A stretch of DNA of 50,015 nucleotides, taken from contig NZ_AOLI01000016.1 of NCBI RefSeq assembly GCF_000336955.1, forward strand, positions 1-50,015, read 5' to 3'. This document shows positions 8,920 to 17,951 of the stretch, piece after piece. Position 1 is the stretch's first letter. Each line of letters begins with the position of its first letter. A model generated the notes under the pieces. The model did not search any database. It was not told the origin of the DNA and was given only the letters and a program-made list of their open reading frames with translations. The translations under genes and the position numbers were made by a program. The DNA comes from Haloferax larsenii JCM 13917 (lineage in GTDB: Archaea > Halobacteriota > Halobacteria > Halobacteriales > Haloferacaceae).

Positions 8920-8935
8920 TTTAGGTTGGCCTAAA
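8920..8935. promoter_or_regulatory. DtxR-family-like operator, TTTAGG-TTGG-CCTAAA
   Basis: A perfect 6-bp inverted repeat with a 4-base spacer. Its core TTAGGTTGGCCTAA has the TTAGG-N4-CCTAA form of metal-dependent DtxR/Idr-type regulator sites known in haloarchaea and bacteria. No iron-uptake gene is nearby. The closest start is the micro-ORF at 8916; the next large gene begins at 9291. Confidence 0.6.
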
Positions 8936-9290
8936 GAATCATAGGCGTTTCGGTCGGGTCCTGTGTGGCGGCCACACGACGGACGTCGCGACACTCGAAC
9001 ACTGGGTTCGACCGCTTTCGAGCCGCTTTCCGACCGGTCGTCGTATCGAACTGCTCTGATTGAGACCCCGTCTAGGTGGCCGCTAATCCTGTCATGCGTG
9101 TAATAACTAATGCCGAACGTGCTGTCTAGTGACATGGACCCCGAAGTCTCGGTGGCGTGCCTCCCTCCGTCCTTCGGGGCCATCCCCTCGGCCTTCTTGA
9201 CTTCCTCGTCTGAACGCTCCCGGCTCTCCCTCTCGCTGCGCTCCTCCCAGTACAGTCTGCGCCAGCCACACTCGACACGCCCATCCACAG
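8936..9290. other. Gene-free spacer with a palindrome
   Basis: No convincing gene is seen on either strand. A perfect inverted repeat GTGTGGC-G-GCCACAC lies at 8963-8977, about 28 bases from the DtxR-like operator, and could be a second regulator site. An AT-rich patch TGTAATAACTAATG (9101-9114) is the best promoter candidate for the gene at 9291, implying a long leader. Confidence 0.4.
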
Positions 9291-10598
9291 ATGATACCCA
9301 TTCGCCTCATCGTCGTCATCTCGCTCCTCGGTCTTCCGGTGACGGCCAGTGCTGGGTATTCGGTCTCGTCGGCGACGGTCGCCGACCCGCTCGGACCGGA
9401 TGTCGACCGCCTCTTGTCGGTCTTCGATTCGGCGTCAGTCCTCGAATCGTCGCCTGCCCTCGACTCCTCACCCAGAGCGCGTCCTGCTGAGTCGCCTCGC
9501 TCTGCCGACGGCGACACCGAGACTACCGGCGCGCCTGCAACCCCCTCGTGGTCCGATACTGACAGCGACGGACTCGACGACCGATTGGAGTCGTCGCTCG
9601 GGACGAACGCGACCGACTCCGACACCGACGGCGACGGCCTCGACGACTGGGACGAGGTCGTTCGATACGAGACGGACCCGGTCGTCGCGGATACAGACGG
9701 CGACCACATCGCCGACGGAACGGAACGCCGACTTGGGCTCGACCCGACCGAGTACGACCCCGTCTCTTCGCCTGCCGAAGACGGACGTCCGTCCAGCGCA
9801 GATTCTGACGGCGACGGTCTGGCCGACGACCTCGAACGCCGAATCGGGACCGACCCGCTGGTCAAAGATACCGACGGCGATAGCTTCGGTGACGGCGTCG
9901 AGGTGTACGCCTCGCCCCGCATCCTCCCCGGGGCGAACCCACTTCGGAAGGACCTCTACTTCGAGGTCGACGCGTACCACACTGTCACCGTCAATCGAAC
10001 GGCACTGAATCGGACCGCCGCGTTCTTCGCGACCGCGCCGGTCGAAAACCCCGACGGAACGACCGGATTCGAGGTCCACTTCGTCGTCGACGAGACAAAC
10101 CTCACGACGCTCTCGGCGGCGAACGTCCACGACCACGAGACCGTCGTCGCCGATTTCGACCGCCGGACGCACGGCTATCAGTACATCTTCCTCACGGAAT
10201 CGGTCTCTATCGGTGAGCGTCGCGTCCGCGCCTCCGCCAACTACGGCCGCATCGCCATGGACGGACGAGAACAGTCTGACCGCCTCTACGTCCACGAGAT
10301 TGGTCACTTGCTCGGCGTCCACGGCCACGACGGTCCGGGGGTAGACACCTACGAAACGTCCATCGAGGAGTACCCGAGTATCATGTCGTACACGTATCTC
10401 AACTCCAACCACACGGTACGGATGGCGACGGGTGACGAGTCGCCGAAGTCGAACGACGACTGGGAAGACATCAGAAATCGGTTCACGCGATGGATAGACA
10501 CCAGCGGGATTGAGTCTACTCAGGACCGACGGTCACTGGCTTCGAGTCGCTCTCGACGGCGGTCGAACTCCTCGTCGTCGATGTCGCCGCGGGCGTAG
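9291..10598 (+). CDS. Secreted metalloprotease-like protein with thrombospondin type 3 calcium repeats
   Basis: A 435-residue exported protein. MIPIRLIVVISLLGLPVTASA is a signal peptide. Residues about 85-210 hold several D-x-D-x-D-G-x-x-D repeats, for example DTDGDGLDDWDE and DSDGDGLADDLE, which bind calcium. The zinc motif HEIGHLLGVHGH begins at residue 335 and a Met-turn (SIMSY) follows, so this is a zincin-type peptidase. The last about 25 residues are Ser/Arg-rich, read antisense through the 3' part of the SHOCT gene, and look unnatural. The true end may be near residue 410. The protein is probably cell-surface or extracellular. Confidence 0.78.
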   Translation: MIPIRLIVVISLLGLPVTASAGYSVSSATVADPLGPDVDRLLSVFDSASVLESSPALDSSPRARPAESPRSADGDTETTGAPATPSWSDTDSDGLDDRLESSLGTNATDSDTDGDGLDDWDEVVRYETDPVVADTDGDHIADGTERRLGLDPTEYDPVSSPAEDGRPSSADSDGDGLADDLERRIGTDPLVKDTDGDSFGDGVEVYASPRILPGANPLRKDLYFEVDAYHTVTVNRTALNRTAAFFATAPVENPDGTTGFEVHFVVDETNLTTLSAANVHDHETVVADFDRRTHGYQYIFLTESVSIGERRVRASANYGRIAMDGREQSDRLYVHEIGHLLGVHGHDGPGVDTYETSIEEYPSIMSYTYLNSNHTVRMATGDESPKSNDDWEDIRNRFTRWIDTSGIESTQDRRSLASSRSRRRSNSSSSMSPRA

Positions 10599-10915
10599 GA
10601 TCGGCGGAGTTCGTCGAGGGCGTCGTCGCCTTCACTGTTGCTCTGGACGGCACGATAGACGAGTACGCCCCCGCCGACGAGCACTGCGAGGACGAGCATC
10701 TGGCCGACGAGACCCATACCCCACATCCACCACGGAGTCGCCATGCCACCGCCGCCGTGCATCCAGGTGTCGTGCATCCACGCGCCGCCCCAGCCCATCG
10801 GTCCCCGGCCGAACAGACCGGCCAGGCCGAGGAGCGCGGGGAGGACAAACAGCGCAGCGAGTGCGAGGAGGACGATACCGACGAGTCGTGCCGTGCTCGT
10901 TCGTGTTGTTGTCAT
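10520..10915 (-). CDS. SHOCT-domain membrane protein
   Basis: A 131-residue protein. One membrane segment lies at about 11-33 and a second at about 68-90, separated by a Gly/Trp/Met/His-rich stretch (MHDTWMHGGGGMATPWWMWG) that could bind metal (inference). The C-terminus DELRRSYARGDIDDEEFDRR is a typical SHOCT (short C-terminal) oligomerisation motif. The 3' end overlaps the convergent metalloprotease gene by 79 bases. Start ATG is at 10915. Confidence 0.8.
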   Translation of the reverse strand: MTTTRTSTARLVGIVLLALAALFVLPALLGLAGLFGRGPMGWGGAWMHDTWMHGGGGMATPWWMWGMGLVGQMLVLAVLVGGGVLVYRAVQSNSEGDDALDELRRSYARGDIDDEEFDRRRERLEASDRRS

Positions 10916-11163
10916 GGTTAGCTCCTGCGCCGGGTTCGCGCCGACGTCTACTGTCCAATACGCTCGCTTACCTTACGTCGATTTTCGTTCAGTGTGTGCG
11001 GGTCGATGTCGGGTTTGTATTTCGAATCCAAGGCTGCATCCGGCAGGCAGTTTCGATGCCGAAGTGCGCGGCGGCTAGTTACTGTCTGCCGTGGCTTTTC
11101 TCGCCGGTTTCACAGCGTGACAGTCGCCGGTTCATACTTTAGCCCACACGTCGATATTCGTGT

Positions 11164-13266
11164 ATGACTGAACGACTGAACGTTCTCGTCGCGGATGAGA
11201 ACGAGCCACTTCGCGAGCGTCTCGCGGAGGCACTACCCAGGGTGGTGGGGGACGAGGACGTTGCGGTCGACACCGCCGAAGTCGGCGACACCGAGGCGGT
11301 GTGGGATGCCCTCGAAACGTCACGCGTCGACTGTGTCGTCGTCTCGACTCGGATGACGAACGGGGACGGCGACTCGCTCTCGTCGGCGGTCCAAGTCGAG
11401 GGTGTTCCAGTCGTCTCCTACGAGCGGACGAACCCGTCCGATATCGACATCGAAAACCTCGGTCGAGTCGTCTACGACGCCGCCCGAAACAGCGTCGGCT
11501 CACTGAACCATCGGGCACTGTTCGAGGCCGTCAACGTCGGTCTCGCAGTTCGTGACCTCGAAACCCTCGAACTGGTCGATATCAACCAACAGTACGCCGA
11601 CCTCCTCGGCGACGACCCCGAGTCGCTTCTCAACACGTTTCCGATAGATATCACCGCCGACGTACCCAACTACACGGCCGAGCGAGCGCGAAACGAGGTC
11701 AATCGGGCCATCCAGACGGGGAGTAACGTCTTCCTGTGGCCGATAGAAGGCGCTGGCGACGAGGCCATCTGGATTCGGGTGAGTCTCACTGTCGCAGAGC
11801 TTTCGGGGCGTCGCCGTCTCATCTCGACGGTCGAAGACGTGACCGAGGAACAGCGGCGCGAGCGCGAACTCGAATCACTCAAGCACGCGGTCGATTCGGT
11901 CGATGCCGGTGTCACGATTACGGAAGACAGCGTCCACAAATACGCCAACGAGGCCGCTGCGCGTATCTTTGGCTATCCGGATGCCGAGTCACTCGTCGGC
12001 CTTTCGTGGACGGAACTGTACGACGATTGGGAGGTGACTCGCATCCGTGAGTTGGTCCAGCCGGAACTCGACGAGACGGGGAAGTGGCAAGGTGAAGTGC
12101 AACTCAAACAGCTTCCGGGTGATACGATTCCAGTTCGGTTGTCCATCACAGCCCTCCCGGACGAACGCTACGTCGTGGTCTTTCAGGACCTGACCGAACA
12201 GAAAAAACGGGAGCGAGAGCTCGAACGCAGTCGGGACTTCCTCGAACGGACACAGCGAATCTCGAAAGTCGGTGGGTGGGAACTCGACCTCGAAACGAAC
12301 ACGTTGGCGTGGACCGAGCAGACGAAACGCATCCACGAGGTGCCGCTGGACTACGACCCGTCGCTGGAAGACGCGTTCGAATTCTACGTCCCCGACGACA
12401 GAGAGCGCGTCCGAACCGTCGTCGAACGGTGTCGCGACGACGGCGTTCCGTGGGAAGAGGAGTTCCAGATAGTCACGGCCAAGGGAGCCGAGTTGTGGGT
12501 CCGAACGCGTGGCGAACCGGTAATCCGCAACGGTCGCGTCGCCGCCCTCCGTGGGACGATTCAGGACGTCACGACCCGACGGAATCGCGAACAGGAGTTA
12601 GAGCGGACGAACGCGGAGTTGGAGGCGCTGAACCGAATCGTCCGCCACGACATCCGAAACGACATGACCGTCATCGTGGGGTGGGCCGAGTTGCTCTCCG
12701 ACCACGTCGACGAATCTGGAAACGACATCCTCCAGCGCATCCTCTCGACCGGTCGTCACACGATAGAAATCACCGAGGTTGCACGCGACCTCATCGAGAC
12801 GATGAGCGGTGGCGTCGTGGAGACACACCCCGTCGGACTCGCCGAGACGCTCGACCGCGAACTCGCGTCGATTCGCCACGCGTTCCCACAGGCGACCTTC
12901 GAAGTCGACGGCGAGATACCCGACGTCGCCGTTCGGGCGAACCCGCTTCTCGCGTCGGCGTTCGGAAACGTCCTCAACAACGCCGTCCAGCACACGGGCG
13001 AAGACACGGTTGTTACGGTCTCCGCGACGGCCGACGACGACGTGGCAAGCATCAAAATCGCCGATAACGGACCGGGAATCCCGGACAACAGAAAGGATAT
13101 CGTCTTCGGAAAAGGCGAGAAGGGACTGGACAGTTCGGGAACCGGACTGGGGCTCTATCTCGTCTACAAACTGGTCGATTCGTACGGCGGCGAGATTCAC
13201 ATCGAGGACAACGACCCGACTGGAACCGTCGTCATCATCGAACTCCCGGTTGCGACTCCTGAGTGA
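11164..13266 (+). CDS. Three-PAS sensor histidine kinase with a degenerate receiver domain
   Basis: A 700-residue soluble signalling protein. Residues 1-115 resemble a response-regulator receiver: the acidic pair D11-E12 is kept, but the phospho-acceptor position reads Ser61 (VVVSTRM) in place of Asp. Three PAS domains follow (about 118-235, 236-355 and 360-480). The HisKA region has NRIVRHDIRNDM with phospho-acceptor His495, and a HATPase domain contains NVLNNAVQHTG, DNGPGIP and GTGLGLYLV. There are no membrane segments, so it senses an internal signal, perhaps redox or light through PAS cofactors (inference). No partner regulator gene is adjacent. A TATA-like CATACTTTAG lies at 11132-11141. 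Confidence 0.88.
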   Translation: MTERLNVLVADENEPLRERLAEALPRVVGDEDVAVDTAEVGDTEAVWDALETSRVDCVVVSTRMTNGDGDSLSSAVQVEGVPVVSYERTNPSDIDIENLGRVVYDAARNSVGSLNHRALFEAVNVGLAVRDLETLELVDINQQYADLLGDDPESLLNTFPIDITADVPNYTAERARNEVNRAIQTGSNVFLWPIEGAGDEAIWIRVSLTVAELSGRRRLISTVEDVTEEQRRERELESLKHAVDSVDAGVTITEDSVHKYANEAAARIFGYPDAESLVGLSWTELYDDWEVTRIRELVQPELDETGKWQGEVQLKQLPGDTIPVRLSITALPDERYVVVFQDLTEQKKRERELERSRDFLERTQRISKVGGWELDLETNTLAWTEQTKRIHEVPLDYDPSLEDAFEFYVPDDRERVRTVVERCRDDGVPWEEEFQIVTAKGAELWVRTRGEPVIRNGRVAALRGTIQDVTTRRNREQELERTNAELEALNRIVRHDIRNDMTVIVGWAELLSDHVDESGNDILQRILSTGRHTIEITEVARDLIETMSGGVVETHPVGLAETLDRELASIRHAFPQATFEVDGEIPDVAVRANPLLASAFGNVLNNAVQHTGEDTVVTVSATADDDVASIKIADNGPGIPDNRKDIVFGKGEKGLDSSGTGLGLYLVYKLVDSYGGEIHIEDNDPTGTVVIIELPVATPE

Positions 13267-13341
13267 GCCGCCCACGGGTCTCCGAACCTCGCTTTCGCCA
13301 CGGGCGGGCAATCGAGACGGTCGGCGTCGCCAAACTGGACT

Positions 13342-13830
13342 TCAGTCTTCGATGCCCAACTCGTCGAGCAGCGTGTCAAGCGAGTAGCTCTGGAGCGCTC
13401 GGTGACTGTCGCGCATCGTCGCGATGACGAACGTCGAGTTCGTCTGTTCGACCTCCGGAATGGCCTCGAAGTCGCTTATGAGGCGTTCCACCCGGTCGGA
13501 GTTCGCGAGGTGGGCGACGACGATGAAGTCCGTCTCGCCCATCGTGAAGTACAGTTGTGTGACGCCTTCGATGTCCAGTAGTTGATTCCCCACTTCTTCG
13601 TACGGGCCCGTGTAGTCGGCCAACACTTCGATGACGACGGTGACGCCGAGGCCGAACGCTTCGAGGTTGATATCGTAGAGGTCGTTCTCGATGACGCCGT
13701 CGTCTTTCAGGTTGTTCAGTCGATAGTGGATGGTCGACACCGGGATGCCCGTCTCCTCGTGGAGTCGCTCCGGGCTCCCCGTTCCGAGGTCCGCGATGGC
13801 CTTTAGCAGGCGCACGTCGCGCTCGTCCAT
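13342..13830 (-). CDS. Lrp/AsnC family transcription regulator
   Basis: A 162-residue DNA-binding protein. Residues 1-55 form the AsnC-type winged helix-turn-helix (ERLHEETGIPVSTIHYRLNN) and residues 65-145 the RAM ligand-binding domain. Members sense amino acids and act locally or globally. It is transcribed divergently from the EamA transporter at 14033, with a 202-base AT-rich spacer, a classical arrangement for Lrp control of an amino-acid exporter (inference). The start ATG at 13830 gives the usual N-terminus (MDERDVRLLKAI). Confidence 0.9.
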   Translation of the reverse strand: MDERDVRLLKAIADLGTGSPERLHEETGIPVSTIHYRLNNLKDDGVIENDLYDINLEAFGLGVTVVIEVLADYTGPYEEVGNQLLDIEGVTQLYFTMGETDFIVVAHLANSDRVERLISDFEAIPEVEQTNSTFVIATMRDSHRALQSYSLDTLLDELGIED

Positions 13831-13920
13831 GCCTACATGCGTGCGTGCGGCGATGTAAGTCCTTACGCTGTCCTCTCGATTCGCCTGAACTCTGATACAA
13901 TTCGACCATGAGCTACATTC

Positions 13921-13930
13921 TCATATATGA
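13921..13930. promoter_or_regulatory. Palindrome TCATATATGA, candidate Lrp-type operator
   Basis: A perfect 10-base AT-rich palindrome between the divergent Lrp-type regulator and EamA transporter genes. A TATA-like CTATAAC (13969-13975) lies further towards the transporter. AT-rich palindromes fit Lrp/AsnC binding but are weakly specific. Confidence 0.35.
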
Positions 13931-14032
13931 AACGAACTCAAGGGATATTCTGAATGAAAAATACAATCTATAACGTTTTCTTTGTAGAAGAGTTTAACAA
14001 GGGTGGGGCAAATCATTGAGACAGATTCGACT

Positions 14033-14971
14033 ATGACGCGAACCATTTGGAGAAACATACCATCGACGCCCGTGCTGTTCGCCGCGCTCGCGGTGATGTG
14101 GGGGACGTCGTTCGTCGCTATCGAGGTTGGCCTCGATTACTTCCCGACGTTGACCTTCGCGGCCATCCGCTACGAACTGGCCGGACTCGTGATGCTGGCG
14201 TACGCCGTCTACTCGACCGACCGCTGGCGGCCGAAGACGCGGGACGAACTCCTCGCGACCGCCATCGGCGCGGTGTTCATCATCGCCGCCTATCACGGCC
14301 TGCTCTACCTCGGTGAACACTACATCCCCGGCGCAATCGCCGCGATTATCATCAGTCTCTCGCCGATTCTGACTGCGGTCTTCGCCAGCAGTATCCTCTC
14401 GACCGACTCGCTCGGAAAGACCGGGATGCTCGGTCTCGTCGCCGGGTTCGTCGGCGTCGTCCTCGTCGCCGACCCCGGTGCAGGGGGCTTCGACTCCGCA
14501 CAGAGCTACGGGATTCTCCTCGTCTTCCTCGGTGCAGTCGCCTTCTCTCTCGGGGCAGTGTTGACTCGGCCACTCCGAACCGACCTCCCGGTTCAGTCGA
14601 TGCAGGCGTGGACGATGTTCGTCGGCGGCGTCATCCTCCACGTCGCCGGTCTCGTCCGCGGTGAGTCGTTCGCAGCAATCGAGTGGGCGCCTGTCGGAAT
14701 CGCCTCGTTCCTCTATCTGACGCTGGTCTCCGGCGCGGTCGCGTTCCTCATCTACTTCGAGCTCCTCGACCGCGTCGGCCCGACGGAACTCAACCTCATC
14801 GGCTACCTCGAACCCGTCGTCGCCGCGGTCATGAGTTGGGTGCTCCTCGGTCACGCCATCGACGCGACCGCACTCGTCGGCTTCGTTTCCATCTTCGCCG
14901 GCTTCGCACTGCTGAAAAAGCAGGTACTCCTCGGTTTCGTGGCGACGGTCAGGCGACGTGTCGCGGTCTGA
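14033..14971 (+). CDS. EamA/DMT-family transporter
   Basis: A membrane protein of 312 residues from the ATG at 14033, with ten predicted helices in two EamA repeats. The first repeat begins with ALAVMWGTSFVAIEVGLDYF, the family hallmark. Drug/metabolite transporters of this type export amino acids or other metabolites. A GTG at 14003 would add ten residues and would fit a leaderless mRNA from the TATA-like element at 13969, so it is a real alternative. Divergence from an Lrp regulator points to amino-acid efflux (inference). Confidence 0.88.
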   Translation: MTRTIWRNIPSTPVLFAALAVMWGTSFVAIEVGLDYFPTLTFAAIRYELAGLVMLAYAVYSTDRWRPKTRDELLATAIGAVFIIAAYHGLLYLGEHYIPGAIAAIIISLSPILTAVFASSILSTDSLGKTGMLGLVAGFVGVVLVADPGAGGFDSAQSYGILLVFLGAVAFSLGAVLTRPLRTDLPVQSMQAWTMFVGGVILHVAGLVRGESFAAIEWAPVGIASFLYLTLVSGAVAFLIYFELLDRVGPTELNLIGYLEPVVAAVMSWVLLGHAIDATALVGFVSIFAGFALLKKQVLLGFVATVRRRVAV

Positions 14972-15018
14972 AACCAGTTAGGGAAAAAACATTACCTTTC
15001 TCGTTACTATCTTAGCTT

Positions 15019-16845
15019 GTGACCGATTCCCGACTCGCTGCCGCGCTCGACGACTTCTTCGAGCGATTTCTCGTCGTCTATCCCATCGTTGGTCTGATTC
15101 TCGCACTCTTTCTCGCCGGCGCGCTCGTGCAGCGACAGGTCCCTGACCTCGCGGGGGCGTTCGAGCCATATCGCCTCTTCTTTCAGATAGCCATCGCCGG
15201 CCTCGCCGTCGCCTTCTTTCGAAACACTATCGGTGCGCGGTCGTACGGTCTGTTCGCCCCTGCGAGTATCGCATTCGTCTTAGTTCTCGCTGGTCCGTTC
15301 TGGGGTGTGCTCGTCTTTCTGAACGTCTTTATCATCTCTCTGGCCACGGCGTTCGTCGTCTCTCCACTCCGTCTCGGTTCGGCACCCCGGCTTGCGACCC
15401 AACTCGTCGTCGTCGGCTTTTCGCTCGCGCTCTTTCGCGTTCTCGGTGCCCTCCCGGAGTTGAACCCCTACTTTTCGGCGACGTCGGTGTTTTTCCCCAC
15501 GATAATCACCGTCTGGTTCGCCGACCGCTTCGCCCGCGACGTCGACGAACGGGGGTGGCCTATCCCGTCGCTGCGTCTCGCCTGGACGATCGGTGCGATT
15601 TTCCTCGCGTATCTGGTGATGTCCTCGGAGGCGCTCCTCTCGTATCTGATGACGACCCCAACCGCGTGGAGCGTCCTCGTCGGGGTCAACATCCTCGTCG
15701 GGTACTACTCCCGGTTTCGACTCACGGAGTACGTCCGGTTCGGTGACCACTTCGGCGGCGCACTCGCGGGGCTGGTCGCTCGGGGAACGACCATCAAAGA
15801 CCGGTTCCGTGGTGACGAGTCCCCTGTCGAGTATCACGGCGTCGACGAGGTCTTCTCGATGAACGAGCGAAACCGATACATCGCGCGGTACAACCCGCCC
15901 GCTGTCGCCGGACAGGTCGAAAAGGCGACGATAAAACAGCGACTCCACCGTCTCGGAATCCCCGCGCCCGAGACCTACGCCGTCGCAACGCGGGTGAGCG
16001 ACCTCCACGCGCTCTCCGAGGAGATGGCTTCACGCGACGAGTTCGTACTCAAACCGGGCGACGCATCGGGTGGGGAAGGAATCGTCGTCGTCTCGGGGCG
16101 GAACGACGACGGCACGTTCGATACCTCGATGGGGTCTCTGTCACAGTCCGACCTCAGCGCTCACGCCCACCGCATCGTGCAGGGACAGTACACCGGGTTA
16201 GAGCTTCGTGACAGTGCGCTCCTCGAAGAGCGCATCGTTCCCGCACCGTTCTTCGAGACGCTCTGCGGCGGCGGCGTCCCCGACGTTCGGGTAATCGTCT
16301 TCCGCGGCATCCCAGTCATGTCGATGACTCGATTGCCGACCCGAGAGTCCGACGGTGCTGCCAACCTCCACAAAGGCGCCGTCGGTGTCGGCCTCTCGAT
16401 AGCTGACGGGCGGAGTATCCACGCCTTCCAGCAGAGTCGAAACCGCACGCTCGACGTGCATCCCGATACGGGTGCTGACATCTCGGACGTGGCTATCCCG
16501 AACTGGAACGCTGTGCTCGTCACCGCCGCCGAGGCGGCGACAGTGTCGAACCTCGGCTACTGCGGCGTCGATATCACGCTCGACGAGGCGGGTGAGCCCG
16601 TCGTCTTCGAGGTGAACGTCCGCCCCGGGCTTGGCATCCAAAACGCGACCCAGTCGGGGTTGAAGGGTCGGATTCGTGCCCTCGAACAGCTTCCGTCATC
16701 TTACGACTTCCTCGACGTGCGGCGGGCCGTCGCGCTCGCACGAACGTGGGACCGAGCCGGGTGGCCCGCCGACCTCGAATCCGTCGTGACGCCCGACGAG
16801 GTTTCGGGCGTCGTCCGTGAAACGGAGGTGAACGTGGATGCGTAG
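15019..16845 (+). CDS. Seven-transmembrane domain fused to an ATP-grasp (alpha-L-glutamate-ligase-like) enzyme
   Basis: A 608-residue fusion. Residues about 15-255 hold seven to eight membrane helices, resembling the 7TM domain that in bacteria is joined to an inactive transglutaminase. Residues about 275-590 are an ATP-grasp ligase of the RimK-related type: the lysine in DEFVLKPGDASGGEGIVV binds ATP, and LLEERI, PDVRVIVF, NLHKGAVG and FEVNVRPGLG carry the Mg/nucleotide residues. In bacteria the two parts are separate neighbouring genes, thought to modify peptides or glycans at the membrane. Here they are one protein and no transglutaminase is seen. GTG start, 48 bases after the transporter; the next gene overlaps by 8 bases. 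Confidence 0.8.
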   Translation: MTDSRLAAALDDFFERFLVVYPIVGLILALFLAGALVQRQVPDLAGAFEPYRLFFQIAIAGLAVAFFRNTIGARSYGLFAPASIAFVLVLAGPFWGVLVFLNVFIISLATAFVVSPLRLGSAPRLATQLVVVGFSLALFRVLGALPELNPYFSATSVFFPTIITVWFADRFARDVDERGWPIPSLRLAWTIGAIFLAYLVMSSEALLSYLMTTPTAWSVLVGVNILVGYYSRFRLTEYVRFGDHFGGALAGLVARGTTIKDRFRGDESPVEYHGVDEVFSMNERNRYIARYNPPAVAGQVEKATIKQRLHRLGIPAPETYAVATRVSDLHALSEEMASRDEFVLKPGDASGGEGIVVVSGRNDDGTFDTSMGSLSQSDLSAHAHRIVQGQYTGLELRDSALLEERIVPAPFFETLCGGGVPDVRVIVFRGIPVMSMTRLPTRESDGAANLHKGAVGVGLSIADGRSIHAFQQSRNRTLDVHPDTGADISDVAIPNWNAVLVTAAEAATVSNLGYCGVDITLDEAGEPVVFEVNVRPGLGIQNATQSGLKGRIRALEQLPSSYDFLDVRRAVALARTWDRAGWPADLESVVTPDEVSGVVRETEVNVDA

Positions 16846-17020
16846 GGTTACGACCGCGTTCGGACTCCTGCTGGTGTTCGTTCCCGGCGTGTTGTTCTTC
16901 CTGTCGCTCCCGAACGTCGGGGGGGTCTCGGGACCGCTGGTGTTGTTCGTCGGGATTCCCGTCGTCTTCTGTTGTTTCCTCGGCTACCAAATCGTGCGAT
17001 ACTACGCTGGGCAGGGGTGA
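16838..17020 (+). CDS. 60-residue two-helix membrane protein
   Basis: A 60-residue hydrophobic protein: helices at about 6-28 and 32-54, with the end YYAGQG. Its ATG lies inside the end of the 7TM/ATP-grasp gene (8-base overlap), so it is almost certainly co-translated and may be a small subunit of that enzyme (inference). No known family is recognised. Confidence 0.7.
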   Translation: MRRVTTAFGLLLVFVPGVLFFLSLPNVGGVSGPLVLFVGIPVVFCCFLGYQIVRYYAGQG

Positions 17021-17024
17021 CTCC

Positions 17025-17951
17025 CTACTCGGCGTCCACGACCGACCCCGTCTCCCAGCCGACGAGTCGCAACACCGACTCGCGCTGGACGACGAGGAAG
17101 CCGGTGAGAATCACGCCGAAGCCGAGTATCGTCGCTGCCGAGATGGTTTCACCGAGGAACGCCCACCCTGCGAGGGTCGCGACGACCGGAACCGCATAGG
17201 CGACGAGGTTCCCACGCACTGGCCCGGCCTCCGAAAGCAGCGCGAAGTACACCGGATAGGCCGCGGCGGTCGCGGGCATTCCGACGTAGAGGATGGCCGC
17301 GACGATGGTCGGCGACCACGGAACCTGCGCGGGCGACTCCCCGAGTCCGAAACTCACCGCGTGGATGCCGACTGCGGCGAGCGCCATCGCCCACGCGGTC
17401 AGCGGAATCGTCCCGATAGTCGGGCCGACGCGTTTCATCAGGACCGTCCCGAGCGCGACCGAGACCGCCGCGCCGAAGACGAGCGCCTGTCCGATGCTTC
17501 CCGCCCCGCCGCTGAGGACGCTTCCGGGGCCGACGATGACGACGACGCCGAGCAGTCCGAGCACGATGCCGGCGCTGTCGAACACGCCGACGCGCTCGTC
17601 GTCGAGGAGGAGAACGGCGAACACCGGGGAGGCCACCGGGACGAAACTGTACATGACCGCGGCCGCGCCGGTCGTCGCGTGCTGCTGGCCGAGGAAGAGA
17701 AGCACGTTGTTCGCGCCGAGGACGAACGCGGCGCTGGCGACGATGCCGAGCACGTCGGCGCGGTTCCGTGGTATCCAGTAGCCGCCACGGGCGGCGACGA
17801 GCGCGAGGAGAGCCACGGCAGCAACGTCGACGCGGAAGGCCGCGAAGAGCACCGGCGGTACCGGGCCGAGTGCAGCCTTGATGCCGACGAACGAGGTGCC
17901 GAACAGCACCGCCGCGGCGACGAAGAGGACGAACGTTCGACGACGGCTCAC
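17025..17951 (-). CDS. EamA/DMT-family transporter
   Basis: A 308-residue membrane protein with ten predicted helices and two EamA repeats, beginning with a hallmark-like ALFGTSFVGIKAAL stretch (AVLFGTSFVGIKAALGPV). It is convergent with the 60-residue membrane gene, the stops being only four bases apart. It closes a stretch with another EamA gene at its other end, so two exporters flank the ATP-grasp gene. Substrate unknown. Confidence 0.88.
   Translation of the reverse strand: MSRRRTFVLFVAAAVLFGTSFVGIKAALGPVPPVLFAAFRVDVAAVALLALVAARGGYWIPRNRADVLGIVASAAFVLGANNVLLFLGQQHATTGAAAVMYSFVPVASPVFAVLLLDDERVGVFDSAGIVLGLLGVVVIVGPGSVLSGGAGSIGQALVFGAAVSVALGTVLMKRVGPTIGTIPLTAWAMALAAVGIHAVSFGLGESPAQVPWSPTIVAAILYVGMPATAAAYPVYFALLSEAGPVRGNLVAYAVPVVATLAGWAFLGETISAATILGFGVILTGFLVVQRESVLRLVGWETGSVVDAE

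Noticed and set aside
9110-9490. 126-residue Ser/Pro/Arg-rich plus-strand frame
   Set aside because: Its composition is unlike haloarchaeal proteins and it overlaps the metalloprotease signal-peptide region in another frame.
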